57,749 nucleotides of DNA from assembly GCA_009926615.1 (NCBI GenBank), contig RFOM01000019.1:1-57749 (forward strand), read 5' to 3'. Below, piece after piece: positions 43,732 through 52,160 of this stretch. Below the pieces are notes generated by a model. That model saw only the letters and a list, made by a program, of their open reading frames with translations, was not told the DNA's origin and made no database searches. The stretch's first letter is position 1. Each line of letters opens with the position of its first letter. This stretch comes from Pseudomonadota bacterium (lineage in GTDB: Bacteria > Bdellovibrionota_B > Oligoflexia > Silvanigrellales > Silvanigrellaceae). The position numbers were made by a program, and so were the translations under genes.

Positions 43732-44334
43732 ATGATTCGTGCTCTTACTGTTGCCGTCAGCTCGGTTGTTTTTTCTGCTCCCGCTTTTTCGGCAGAAATG
43801 CTCAAACTCGACAAAACTTCAAGCTCTGTAGGCTGGAAGGGCACGAAGAAAATGGGCAGCGCTCACAACGGCAATATCGCGATTAAAGACGGCAGCGTGA
43901 CCCTTGATGCCAAGGGGCTGCTGACGGCAGGTGAGTTTGTTGTCGACATGTCCACGATTGCCAACGATGATCTCAAGGACAAACCTGATTATCAGAAGAA
44001 GCTGGTCTCGCATCTTGCAAGCCCCGATTTTTTTGACGTGACCAAATACCCGACGGCAACATTCAAAATCAAGGGCGTCAAAGCCGATGCAAAAGCAAAA
44101 GATCAGGTGATTGTCAGCGGCGACTTCACAATGATCGGCAAGACTCAGCCAATCAGTTTTCCGGCAAAACTCACAGTCGACAAAGGCACTGCAACCGGTG
44201 AAGCAACAATCAAGATCGACCGTACCAAGTGGGGTCTGAAATACGGCTCGGGCAATTTCTTCAAGGAACTCACCGCCGACAAGATCATCAGTGACGAGTT
44301 TGAACTGACTCTGAAACTTGTTGCCAAGAAGTAA
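43732..44334 (+). CDS. YceI-family periplasmic protein
   Basis: The product has 200 residues from ATG 43732, chosen because AGGGG lies 8 nt upstream and a signal peptide follows (MIRALTVAVSSVVFSAPAFSA). The mature part is a YceI-like lipocalin fold: DKTSSSVGWKGTKKMGSAHNG near the start, VDMSTI, LASPDFFDVTKYPTATFK, and DRTKWGLKYGSGNF. Family members bind isoprenoid or amphiphilic ligands in the periplasm. The exact ligand is unknown. An AT-rich TATATT (43694-43699) could be a -10 element but no matching -35 is evident. Confidence 0.92.
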   Translation: MIRALTVAVSSVVFSAPAFSAEMLKLDKTSSSVGWKGTKKMGSAHNGNIAIKDGSVTLDAKGLLTAGEFVVDMSTIANDDLKDKPDYQKKLVSHLASPDFFDVTKYPTATFKIKGVKADAKAKDQVIVSGDFTMIGKTQPISFPAKLTVDKGTATGEATIKIDRTKWGLKYGSGNFFKELTADKIISDEFELTLKLVAKK

Positions 44335-44422
44335 TGTGATCGTTTTGGCGGCGTGAATATTGGTTGCTGCACTGAATTGCTGTAGTTTCAAACCTGACAG
44401 AGTTTTGGAGGGATTTGCGGAC

Positions 44423-44899
44423 ATGAGCTCTTCGGTGCAGCCTGTTTCACTCGGGAATTTTAATCTTTTTTCAACTTTGACCGCCGAGGAATGTGCAGTA
44501 CTGGTTCCTCTTTTTAAGGAAACGGTGTTTCCGGCCGGAACCACCTTCATCAAGCAGGACGAAATTTCTGCGCAGATGTATTTGATCAAGTCAGGCATTG
44601 CCGAAGTCAAATTGCCGCTGATTGGTCCCAAAGGCACGACGAGCGTAGCCAAATTCGGCCCTAATGAATGTGTCGGAGAGTTGTCGTTGGCCAAGACCGC
44701 ACGCCGCGCTGCTTCTGCAGTGGCAGAGGTGGAGTGTGTGTGTCTGAGCGTCGACACTGCAGACCTGCTGAAAGTTTTCGAAACACATCCGAGAATCGGT
44801 TATCAGGTTTTTCGTCAGCTCGCCATCATCATCACCGACCGTCTGGTTGCGACCAACATGATGTTGAGAAATTCGGCCAGTCATCAGCAACAGCGATAA
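44423..44899 (+). CDS. Cyclic nucleotide-binding domain protein (single domain)
   Basis: This 158-residue protein is almost entirely a cNMP-binding fold: LFSTLTAEECAVLVPLF, FPAGTTFIKQDEISAQMYLI, GPNECVGELSLAKTARRAAS and VCLSVDTADLLKVFETHP. It lacks an HTH, so it is not a classical Crp-type regulator. It may act as a small cyclic-nucleotide sensor or pseudo-sensor. ATG 44423 is preferred (GGAGG 11 nt upstream); the frame is open a further 21 codons to a TTG at 44360. It is the second CNBD protein in the window. Confidence 0.84.
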   Translation: MSSSVQPVSLGNFNLFSTLTAEECAVLVPLFKETVFPAGTTFIKQDEISAQMYLIKSGIAEVKLPLIGPKGTTSVAKFGPNECVGELSLAKTARRAASAVAEVECVCLSVDTADLLKVFETHPRIGYQVFRQLAIIITDRLVATNMMLRNSASHQQQR

Positions 44900-44908
44900 A
44901 CCGGAATT

Positions 44909-46912
44909 TCAAATTTTTCCAAGCAGAGCTTTCAGGCGGCGGACGGTGTTGACATCCGTTTGCTGCTGACAGTATCGAGCGCCGTTATAGGTCTCAAGAA
45001 ACTCCATAATCGCTGCAATTTGTTTTTTGTTCGATTCATTTTCCAGTAACACAATTCTGTTGCGGATCGCCAGCGGAGTATCTCCTTGGCTGACGAAAAA
45101 TCCCTTACGCCGGAGAGCTGCACGCAGTTCATCCCAAAGGGCTCCGAGAATATCCGTGTCTTTCTTTTTCCGCAGTCTGAGAGCCCGCAATTGAATAATC
45201 GCAGTGATTACGGCGATTGCCGCAAGAAGCACGAGTACAGGATCAGTTTCCGGTTCCGGCAAAAGTTCCGCAAGCGATTGAAGAACAGCCGTTGCAGGCT
45301 CACCGGCGTCTTGTGCTGTTTCGCTCCAAGCACCAAGGTATGCCGTCAGCCACTTCCACCAGCTCCAATCGGAAACTTCAAATTGACGGGAAAGTTCTGC
45401 GATTGTGGCAGGGGACACGGCTGCAGTGGGATCGAAGCGGACCCAGTCGCGTAAATCTTCCGACCATGCTTCGACCCACGCATGTGCATGACTGTCGCGG
45501 ACAATCAGTTTTTGACTGACGGGATTCCAGTCGCCGCCAAAGTAACCCAAAGCAATTCGGGCGGGAATACCGCTCATTCTGAGCAGGTTTGCTGCGGCCG
45601 CCGCATAATGCTCGCAAAATCCCGCTTTTTTTTCCGACAAAAAAACTCCCAGTTCGGTTGTCCCCACGGTTTCAGGTTCAAGCGTGTAGCGGTAACCGCC
45701 CTGTGAAAATAAATTCCGGAGTTCATCAAGAAGCTGCGGCAGTTGATTGCCGCGCCTGCCCAGTTGCTCTGTAAGAGCGGTCACCCGCGGGTCCCGACGG
45801 AGTGCATCCGGCACTGAAAGCAGTCCGGCGGGCACAACCGGCGACGAATCGGCATCCGGTTTTTCGCTGGTCCTGTTCGGCTGAAACGCAGGATAAGCAG
45901 CCCGCGGAAATGAGGCAGCAAGGACAGTCAGCCTTCGGTTTTGAGGCGGCGACCGATAGACGCCGTTGCCGTTGCTTTGAACGTCTACAGCTTTGTCGGC
46001 ATTGGCAACGCTGACGGTGAAAGCTTCGTCCAGCGTAAAAATATAGCCGCTATATTGCGGTTCAAGAACAATTTTCTGATGGACCAAATCGCCCGCCGGA
46101 CGGTTATTTTGCAGTGCGCCGAAACCTGCAGCGGTGTCTTGCCCCGTCGCGGGTTTGCTCAATCGCCACGTGAACCCTTGGTTCTCCTCAAGCACTTGTC
46201 CCTTGAAATAAAGGGTTTCAAATCGCGGCATCGGATTCAGATGCGGAAATTCAACCGTAAACGCTTTTCGCGTTGAGAGTGTGACCTTTGAAATACTTCC
46301 CGGCTGAAGAATTTCGCCGCTGCCGAAACCGCTGTTTCCGAAAAGTCCGAATTTTGTTTCAGGAAGAAATTCAGGAAAGAAGCGGAAGATTCCTGCCATC
46401 ACGACAACGATTGGAATTGCGAGTTTGAAAGAGCGTTTCAGGGTGGTCACAAGTGCCTGCCGGTTGCCGGCCGGTGTCATGAGGTACTGCGTGACAACAA
46501 CAAGCAGTATGACATCGAAAATGACTGCAACAGGACTCCAGACAGCGTGAAAGCGCAGGCAGCCGGCCGCCAGAAGAGTCAGGTTGCAAAAAATAATCAT
46601 CATCCCCTGCGCGGAAGAGATGTGTGTGAGAAAATATCCGGAGGCTGTTACTGCGGCCAATCCTGCAATGGTGCGCGCGAACTGAAAAGCCGAATGCTGA
46701 GCGAGAATGAGAACAAGCAGAAAGACCTGCACTGTCCGTACCGGCGCGGCCGAGGGCATCGCTACTCTTGACAGACGCAGGAAAAAGCCGGCAGCCATCG
46801 AGCCGATTGCAACAAGAAGAATCCATGGCCTGAGGACTGCGGACATCAGCACAATGTGGAGCAGAGTCAGCCAGAAAAGCCACATCATCGGACGTTCGGG
46901 ATTCTTTTTCAT
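44909..46912 (-). CDS. Transglutaminase-like membrane protein (TgpA-type, DUF3488 plus transglutaminase core)
   Basis: The protein has 667 residues. Five to six N-terminal TM helices (about 10-180) precede a periplasmic transglutaminase-like domain. Its catalytic triad is visible: Cys in AGFCEHYAAA near 436, His in DSHAHAWVE near 476, and Asp in WVRFDPT near 494. A further TM helix (about 560-580) and a cytoplasmic tail follow. This is the TgpA architecture, and the enzyme is expected to be active. The ATG overlaps the DUF58 stop by 4 bp, so MoxR, DUF58 and this protein form one coupled cassette. Confidence 0.92.
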   Translation of the reverse strand: MKKNPERPMMWLFWLTLLHIVLMSAVLRPWILLVAIGSMAAGFFLRLSRVAMPSAAPVRTVQVFLLVLILAQHSAFQFARTIAGLAAVTASGYFLTHISSAQGMMIIFCNLTLLAAGCLRFHAVWSPVAVIFDVILLVVVTQYLMTPAGNRQALVTTLKRSFKLAIPIVVVMAGIFRFFPEFLPETKFGLFGNSGFGSGEILQPGSISKVTLSTRKAFTVEFPHLNPMPRFETLYFKGQVLEENQGFTWRLSKPATGQDTAAGFGALQNNRPAGDLVHQKIVLEPQYSGYIFTLDEAFTVSVANADKAVDVQSNGNGVYRSPPQNRRLTVLAASFPRAAYPAFQPNRTSEKPDADSSPVVPAGLLSVPDALRRDPRVTALTEQLGRRGNQLPQLLDELRNLFSQGGYRYTLEPETVGTTELGVFLSEKKAGFCEHYAAAAANLLRMSGIPARIALGYFGGDWNPVSQKLIVRDSHAHAWVEAWSEDLRDWVRFDPTAAVSPATIAELSRQFEVSDWSWWKWLTAYLGAWSETAQDAGEPATAVLQSLAELLPEPETDPVLVLLAAIAVITAIIQLRALRLRKKKDTDILGALWDELRAALRRKGFFVSQGDTPLAIRNRIVLLENESNKKQIAAIMEFLETYNGARYCQQQTDVNTVRRLKALLGKI

Positions 46913-47862
46913 TTTGAATCACCCGCGTCTTTGAATGCCGCCAGTGCTTTTCTGCAAGAATAAAGTTGATCACGGCCGAGCAACGAAGCCGAGCCCAATT
47001 GCAGACGAAAACGCAGACCCGCCGACATGCAGTCATCGATCCATCGGCTCAACTGCCGCAGTCTGTCTTCCGTGTCGGGCAGGAAGCCGGTGGATTCCCA
47101 CGTGAGAACAATTTCTGCGTTTTCGCTTTCCAAAATTCTTGTCATTATTTTTCCGGTCCGTGCAGCAGCGCGCCAGTCGACACGGGACGGGAGGTCACCG
47201 GACTGAAAAGGTCTTATTCCGGTGACGTCTTCTTCACCGCCGGCTCCGGCTTCGTTCGCTTCCATACCTTCATTTTTTAAAAACACGTGAAGCGGAAAAC
47301 CGCGAGGTTCGGGGTAGACAACAATTTCGCCTGCGGGTGCGAAGCGTTTCCACGCAAAGCAAATATTCAGAGGATAAGTGGTAGAGACTAAAAGTTTCGG
47401 ACACGGAAAAACTCCGCGTCCGGAAGCCGGCAACGGAATTGCAGGCTGGGTGTGACCGCCGGTTTCAAGACTCTCAACAGGCCGGCTGATTTTCCAAAAT
47501 TTGCGTGACGCGGGGCGGACCCGAAGATTATGCCGTGTGGTATCCGAGCTGTTGGTGAGGGTGACCTTGATTGATGTTGGCTCACCCGCAGGTACGGGTT
47601 CCGAGTCAATCCGCGCAACTTCAACACCCCTCAGATTGTCGTTAGTTTGAATCATTCCGGTAAGACCGGCAACGATCAGCGCAATACCCAGAATCCAAGG
47701 CAATCCGCCTCCGCCCGTCTGGAAGCGGCCGGCCATAAAAATGCCGATGACAAAAAGGATAAACACAATCCCCGCAGGGGTAAAAAAAATAAAAATCTGT
47801 CTGGAGCCGTCTGTTGCACGAAGGCGCATCCGGTGCAGGAATCCTCGCGCCGGAACCATCAT
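46909..47862 (-). CDS. DUF58-domain protein
   Basis: The protein has 317 residues. One or two N-terminal TM segments (about 25-70) are followed by a beta-rich part and the DUF58/vWA-like core with the hallmark RPFQSGDLPSRVDWRAAART. The family works with MoxR ATPases in assembly or maturation of enzyme complexes. It overlaps both neighbours by 4 bp (start with the MoxR stop, stop with the TgpA start). The first codons (MMVPARGFLHRMRL) allow a slightly later start. Confidence 0.9.
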   Translation of the reverse strand: MMVPARGFLHRMRLRATDGSRQIFIFFTPAGIVFILFVIGIFMAGRFQTGGGGLPWILGIALIVAGLTGMIQTNDNLRGVEVARIDSEPVPAGEPTSIKVTLTNSSDTTRHNLRVRPASRKFWKISRPVESLETGGHTQPAIPLPASGRGVFPCPKLLVSTTYPLNICFAWKRFAPAGEIVVYPEPRGFPLHVFLKNEGMEANEAGAGGEEDVTGIRPFQSGDLPSRVDWRAAARTGKIMTRILESENAEIVLTWESTGFLPDTEDRLRQLSRWIDDCMSAGLRFRLQLGSASLLGRDQLYSCRKALAAFKDAGDSK

Positions 47863-48788
47863 CGCACCCGTGTATTTTCAAGAAGCTCGCGGGCCATTTG
47901 CAGCCCTTCCGACGAATCGGATTTTCTGCCTGCGAATATGACCAGTCGGTGACTCATGACCGGCACAAATATTGTCTGCACGTCATCGGGCAAAACATGA
48001 TTGCGGCCCGAAATCAGTGCCCACGCCTGAGCCGCCCTTTGCAGGCCGATCACTGCACGCGGAGAAACCTGCCAGCCGCGTCCTGCTGCGGCTTCCGACA
48101 GGTCCAGAATGTATTCGCGCACAGCCTCGGAAACGGTAATGCTCAATACCGATTTTTGCAGTTCAAAGAACTTGTCGATTGTTAAAACGGGCGGAACAGA
48201 ATCAAAATCAATGATCCTGCCGTCGGTGCCGGACTGTTGCCTGAGCAGCAGTTTGCGCTGCGTCCCGCGATCCGGAGGACGCAGATTCAGGCGCATCAGA
48301 AAACGATCGGTCTGCGATTCGGGCAGCTGCGCCGTTCCTGCCTGTTCACGCGGGTTGACCGTCCCGATAAAGAAAAAAGGCCGCGGAAGTGCATAGGTCT
48401 TGCCGTCTATGCTGACCTCGCGTTCCTCCATCGCCTGCAGAGTTGCGCTTTGTGTGCGGGCACTGGCACGGTTCAGTTCGTCACCGAGAACGATTTGGGC
48501 AAAAATCGGTCCCTTGTGAAATTTGAACGTTTGTTCCGACGGATCAAAGACCATCGAACCGAGTATGTCGGACGGAAGAAGATCGTTGGTGAATTGAATC
48601 CGCCTGCATTCCAGTCCGAGCAGTCTGCCGAGAATTTTTACGAGTGTGGTTTTGCCGACGCCGGGGGTGTCCTCGACAAGCAGATGACCGTCTGCCAGCA
48701 GACAACAAAATGAGAGTAAAATTTCATGATCTCTGTCAAAGAAGATCTTTGAGGCAGAGGTCAGAAGTTCCCGTGCGGTAGCATGCAT
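47859..48788 (-). CDS. MoxR-family AAA+ ATPase
   Basis: This 309-residue AAA+ ATPase has Walker A EDTPGVGKTTLVK, Walker B VLGDELNRASARTQSATLQAMEER-like motif, sensor 1 FFIGTVNPREQAGT and the arginine region SQTDRFLMRL. Length is typical of MoxR. It is thought to act as a chaperone for the DUF58/transglutaminase partners encoded directly downstream with 4-bp overlaps. It is the first gene of the cassette; 60 bp separate it from the outer-membrane protein gene end. Confidence 0.93.
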   Translation of the reverse strand: MHATARELLTSASKIFFDRDHEILLSFCCLLADGHLLVEDTPGVGKTTLVKILGRLLGLECRRIQFTNDLLPSDILGSMVFDPSEQTFKFHKGPIFAQIVLGDELNRASARTQSATLQAMEEREVSIDGKTYALPRPFFFIGTVNPREQAGTAQLPESQTDRFLMRLNLRPPDRGTQRKLLLRQQSGTDGRIIDFDSVPPVLTIDKFFELQKSVLSITVSEAVREYILDLSEAAAGRGWQVSPRAVIGLQRAAQAWALISGRNHVLPDDVQTIFVPVMSHRLVIFAGRKSDSSEGLQMARELLENTRVR

Positions 48789-48848
48789 GCAGTATAGACC
48801 TCACGTTCTTTGTTTATGATTTGTCAAAAATGAAACACAAATCCGAAA

Positions 48849-50057
48849 TCAGTTGTCCCATTTTATTCCGGTCAACGCCTGAAACTGAGTCATGCCTTTG
48901 TTGAGATTTCTCCTGCTGTCTCCCGTATAAAGAAAAGTGTAGTTCAGAACAACAACCAGCCTGAGGGTGTCGGAGATATTGAAATCAGTCTGAAGATCGG
49001 AACCTATTTTGTTCCACACATCCGGAAAGTATTTGACGTACTTAATTCCGTCTTTTGTTCCTTGCGCCATGAACATATAGTCGAGGGTCGGCATCAGTGC
49101 GAACGAATATGATGAAGAGATCCAGCGAAAGCCTCCGCGCAGAAAAATATATCCCATCGGCGGCATAAATTTTTTCTCCGAATCCAAAATAAATAATTCA
49201 AATCCTGTGAGCGCTATACCTGCACCCAGTGTGGCACCTTCCCTGCTTCGCCGCAGTCCCCTGTTGGGCGGTCCAAAGAAAAATTCATAAGTCGCCCTGA
49301 GATGTGAAGGTGTTTCCGTGTAATCGGTGCGTGGGGAACCAAAGTAGTTAATGCCCAAGAGTATCTGTGACCCGTCATCCGATTTGGGAGCTGTTTTGGG
49401 GGACTGTTCCGGCTGATTTTGTGCTTCTTCGGAATCATTATCCGGCTTCGGACTGTTTGCTCTGCCGGCTGCAGTTGAAGCGGACTCGCTGCTGCTCTCA
49501 GCCGCCGATTCTGTCCGACGGGAGACGACGCCGCCCAAGGCATCGGTCGTGCAGTCCTTTTTTCTGAGTGTTGCAAAAATTTTGTTTGCCGTGACACGAT
49601 TGATTCGCGCGACAAGGACTTTGTTCTTTCTTGTGACATTGAGAAGTGTTCCGGCCTTCAAAAGTCGCAGCTCAACATCGTTTGTTTCAATCAGCAATTG
49701 ACAGATTTTTTGCTTTGTTACTGTGGGTTTGTCAGATGAGTCTTGGTCTTTTTTCTGACTTTTCTCTGCGGCTTTTGAATCTTTGGACGTGTCGTTGCCG
49801 TCCTTGGAATCTCCGTCGTTATCGACTGAATCGGAGTCCGGTTTTTCTTTTGCGTTCTCTTTTTGTTTCTCTTTGTTCGGGCTTTCGCCTGCCGCAGCTT
49901 CCTTTCCTGAACCGATTCCGCCCGCTCCGATTTGCCCGCGTGTTTTTGTCGGATTTGAGCTGTCGGTCACACCCTGTGCGGCCGCGGTTTGCAGCACGCT
50001 GAATAAAAAAATAATCGAGGTCAGGAGTCTGAAGGCGGACGGATTAGTTTTCATCAC
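48849..50057 (-). CDS. Putative outer membrane beta-barrel protein with acidic low-complexity linker
   Basis: The protein has 402 residues. A signal peptide (about 1-27, cleavage near AAA-QG) is followed by a long Lys/Asp/Glu/Ser region (35-115). A small SH3-like globular segment (about 115-170, VELRLLKAGTLLNVTRKNKV) and a second polar linker (175-230) come next. The last 170 residues show alternating aromatic and small residues (ILLGINYFGSP, ATYEFFFGPP, YIFLRGGFRW, VVVLNYTFLY) as in an 8- to 10-strand barrel. Function unknown. It follows the glycosyltransferase 9 gene by 29 bp. Confidence 0.68.
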   Translation of the reverse strand: MMKTNPSAFRLLTSIIFLFSVLQTAAAQGVTDSSNPTKTRGQIGAGGIGSGKEAAAGESPNKEKQKENAKEKPDSDSVDNDGDSKDGNDTSKDSKAAEKSQKKDQDSSDKPTVTKQKICQLLIETNDVELRLLKAGTLLNVTRKNKVLVARINRVTANKIFATLRKKDCTTDALGGVVSRRTESAAESSSESASTAAGRANSPKPDNDSEEAQNQPEQSPKTAPKSDDGSQILLGINYFGSPRTDYTETPSHLRATYEFFFGPPNRGLRRSREGATLGAGIALTGFELFILDSEKKFMPPMGYIFLRGGFRWISSSYSFALMPTLDYMFMAQGTKDGIKYVKYFPDVWNKIGSDLQTDFNISDTLRLVVVLNYTFLYTGDSRRNLNKGMTQFQALTGIKWDN

Positions 50058-50086
50058 ATCTCCGGTTTTGAGTTCAGATCAGGTTT

Positions 50087-51148
50087 TCAGTCTTCGGTTT
50101 GTTCCTGCCGATGCAACGGTCCTTCGAACCTTTTTAAGAGAGTCCCGCACACGCTGCGCACGTCAAACGATTCCATGCAGGCACAAACTTTTGTAACGCG
50201 GCAGTCTTCGCATTTTCGGTCAAGAGACAAAAATGAGGCCCGTTCGCCGACAGGTCCCCACCTGCCGCCGTGCATCGGACGAATCGGCGGATAGAGTCCC
50301 AAAGCGCAGCGTCCGAGAGCTGCCGCAATGTGCAGCGGGCCGGTACTGGCGGCCACAAGACCGTCGGCTGCCGCGATAAAAGCAATGAACTGATCAAGAG
50401 GCATCATGCCTGCAATATTGACAATCGCGGATTGCCCGTCGCGCGGGAAAAATTCCAAAAGATCTTTTTCTTCGTCGGGTCCGCCCGAGATAAAAACTTT
50501 AAACTTGTCCTTCGGCAAAAGAACGGCAAGTTCGGCCCATTTTTGAATCGGCCATTCGCGTGCGCTGCCCTTTGATTTTGGATGCAGAATGATATTGAAC
50601 TTAGTGCTGTCTATGAGGCTTTTGAATTTGTCATTGAGTTGCGATTTTGCAGACAGTCCGTAATATTGCGGCAATTGGGATGCCGGCGGCAAATTGATTC
50701 GGCCGAGACCTGCCAGCAGCGACATGTTAAGTTCGGATTCGTGTGCATCGGAATTCCTGCGGCTGACTTTAACAAGACGATTGCAGCGCAGCCAGTGGTA
50801 AATCCGGTTGCGGGTTCCGATTCGCAGGGGGATTCCTGCGTCTTTTGCCCATTTTGCGATTTCCGGACGCGGAAATACGTGGATAATTGCTTCTGCTCCG
50901 GCTTGTGCGCACAGCCGCGCTGATTCCTCCGGAGCGAGGTGCGCAAGCTCTTTCCAATCCCAGAATTCATCTACGTGACGTGAACATTCGATGATCGCTT
51001 TGGTGTACGGCTGACCGAGAAAAATTATGCGGGTTTGCGGGTCGCTTGCTTTAATATAACCGGCCATGGGCAAGGTCAGAACCACATCGCCAATTTTGTC
51101 GGTGCGGCTGATGATGATGGTTTTCGGAAATTCACTTTTTTTGTTCAT
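50087..51148 (-). CDS. Glycosyltransferase family 9 (heptosyltransferase-like)
   Basis: This 353-residue enzyme has the family 9 N-terminus ISRTDKIGDVVLTLPMAGYIK, the middle ILHPKSKGSAREWPIQKWAELA, and the C-terminal donor-site STGPLHIAAALGRCALGLYPP. Family members transfer ADP-heptose to the LPS inner core at the inner face of the cytoplasmic membrane. Which heptosyltransferase it is cannot be decided. Its start overlaps the family 2 glycosyltransferase gene by 4 bp. A Cys-rich segment near the C-terminus (CEDCRVTKVCAC) is unusual. Confidence 0.9.
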   Translation of the reverse strand: MNKKSEFPKTIIISRTDKIGDVVLTLPMAGYIKASDPQTRIIFLGQPYTKAIIECSRHVDEFWDWKELAHLAPEESARLCAQAGAEAIIHVFPRPEIAKWAKDAGIPLRIGTRNRIYHWLRCNRLVKVSRRNSDAHESELNMSLLAGLGRINLPPASQLPQYYGLSAKSQLNDKFKSLIDSTKFNIILHPKSKGSAREWPIQKWAELAVLLPKDKFKVFISGGPDEEKDLLEFFPRDGQSAIVNIAGMMPLDQFIAFIAAADGLVAASTGPLHIAAALGRCALGLYPPIRPMHGGRWGPVGERASFLSLDRKCEDCRVTKVCACMESFDVRSVCGTLLKRFEGPLHRQEQTED

Positions 51149-51987
51149 CGGCGCCGGCCTTCGCTGCTGCGGGCGTAAAGGTGTGAATAGCGGATGAACG
51201 TTGAGAACGCGCTTCCGAAGCAGACAATGAAGCCCATGACTCCGTCGAGGAATCCTCTTTTGAGAATATACATTTTAAAAAACGTCCAGACGGGTCTCAA
51301 AGTGATGTCCGTCAGGCTGAAGCGCTTTCCGTCTTTGAATGCCTGTTCGGCTCCAAGCGGACCGTAGAGGACCATTTTACTGAAAAACTGGTCGAGCGAA
51401 TCGTACGAGTAGTGCAGAAGATCGTTTTTGAGGTGTCCAATCCGCGAGCCTGCCGAAAGCTCAATACCCTCGTGCAGGACCTTGGAATTAAAGTTGGCAA
51501 ATTGTTTGTTGAACAGGCGCATAATCCGGTCGGGATACCAGCCACCGTGCCGTATCCAGACGCCTGCAACATTGGTGCAGCGCGGAAGGTCATAGGCGTG
51601 TTCCGACGGCCCCTGAGCGGAAAACAGCGACAGTATTTCCTCTCTGAGTTCGGGGGACACAACCTCATCGGCATCGATCCAAAGAATCCAGTCGTACTTT
51701 GCATGACGAAGGCCTGCCCGTTTGGTTTCGCCGTAGCCCAGCCAGTCGGTTTCGAATCTTTTCACGTGTTCAAATTTGTTTGCCTCGGCGGCGGTGTTGT
51801 CCGTGCTGTGATTGTCCAGCAGGATGACTTCGCCGACCCAGCGCAGGGATTCCAAGCTTCGCGCAATGCGATGCCCTTCGTTTTTGGCGAGCATAAGAAC
51901 GGAAATTGGCGCACTCAAATGCGGGTCCTCGGAATAACTCAATCGACGGCGACCTCGGGTGTTCGGATTGCACCGAACCTTGGTCAC
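51145..51987 (-). CDS. Glycosyltransferase family 2 (WaaE/KdtX-like, LPS core)
   Basis: The protein has 280 residues. It shows the GT-A start ISVLMLAKNEGHRIARSLES, the DNHSTDNTAAE segment typical of WaaE/KdtX, and the DXD motif in WIDADEVV. The C-terminal helix FLDGVMGFIVCFGSAFSTFIRY is also typical. WaaE-like proteins add glucose to inner-core heptose. It is encoded next to and overlapping (4 bp) a heptosyltransferase-like gene, which fits LPS-core assembly. The start is a GTG at 51987; the first 25 residues are basic and not family-like, so a later start is possible. Confidence 0.88.
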   Translation of the reverse strand: MTKVRCNPNTRGRRRLSYSEDPHLSAPISVLMLAKNEGHRIARSLESLRWVGEVILLDNHSTDNTAAEANKFEHVKRFETDWLGYGETKRAGLRHAKYDWILWIDADEVVSPELREEILSLFSAQGPSEHAYDLPRCTNVAGVWIRHGGWYPDRIMRLFNKQFANFNSKVLHEGIELSAGSRIGHLKNDLLHYSYDSLDQFFSKMVLYGPLGAEQAFKDGKRFSLTDITLRPVWTFFKMYILKRGFLDGVMGFIVCFGSAFSTFIRYSHLYARSSEGRRR

Positions 51988-52029
51988 GGGTGATCTCGCG
52001 GTAATCGTTTGAATTGTTTTAGCCGGCGG

Positions 52030-52055
52030 GCCGGCAAGAGTCCAGATTTGCCGGC
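52030..52055. promoter_or_regulatory. 8-bp inverted repeat in GT2/rsgA divergent region
   Basis: GCCGGCAA (52030-52037) and TTGCCGGC (52048-52055) form a perfect stem around a 10-nt loop, with an extra GCCGGC copy at 52022-52027. No U-run follows directly. It may be an operator or a leader structure of the glycosyltransferase mRNA. Confidence 0.35.
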
Positions 52056-52120
52056 ATCCTGTTTTAAGTTTTCGAAAGGCCCGTGCAGGGATGACTGACT
52101 CTGATAAATCGTTTAGAGTG

Positions 52121-52143
52121 CTCAGGTTCTTATAAAACCTGAG
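52121..52143 (+). promoter_or_regulatory. Leader hairpin next to rsgA ribosome binding site
   Basis: CTCAGGTT (52121-52128) and AACCTGAG (52136-52143) pair perfectly over 8 bp with loop CTTATAA. The hairpin ends 2 nt before the AAGGA-type site (52146-52150). It lacks a U-run, so it is not a terminator; it could limit or stabilise rsgA translation. Confidence 0.5.
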
Positions 52144-52160
52144 TGAAGGATGCTTCCTGA

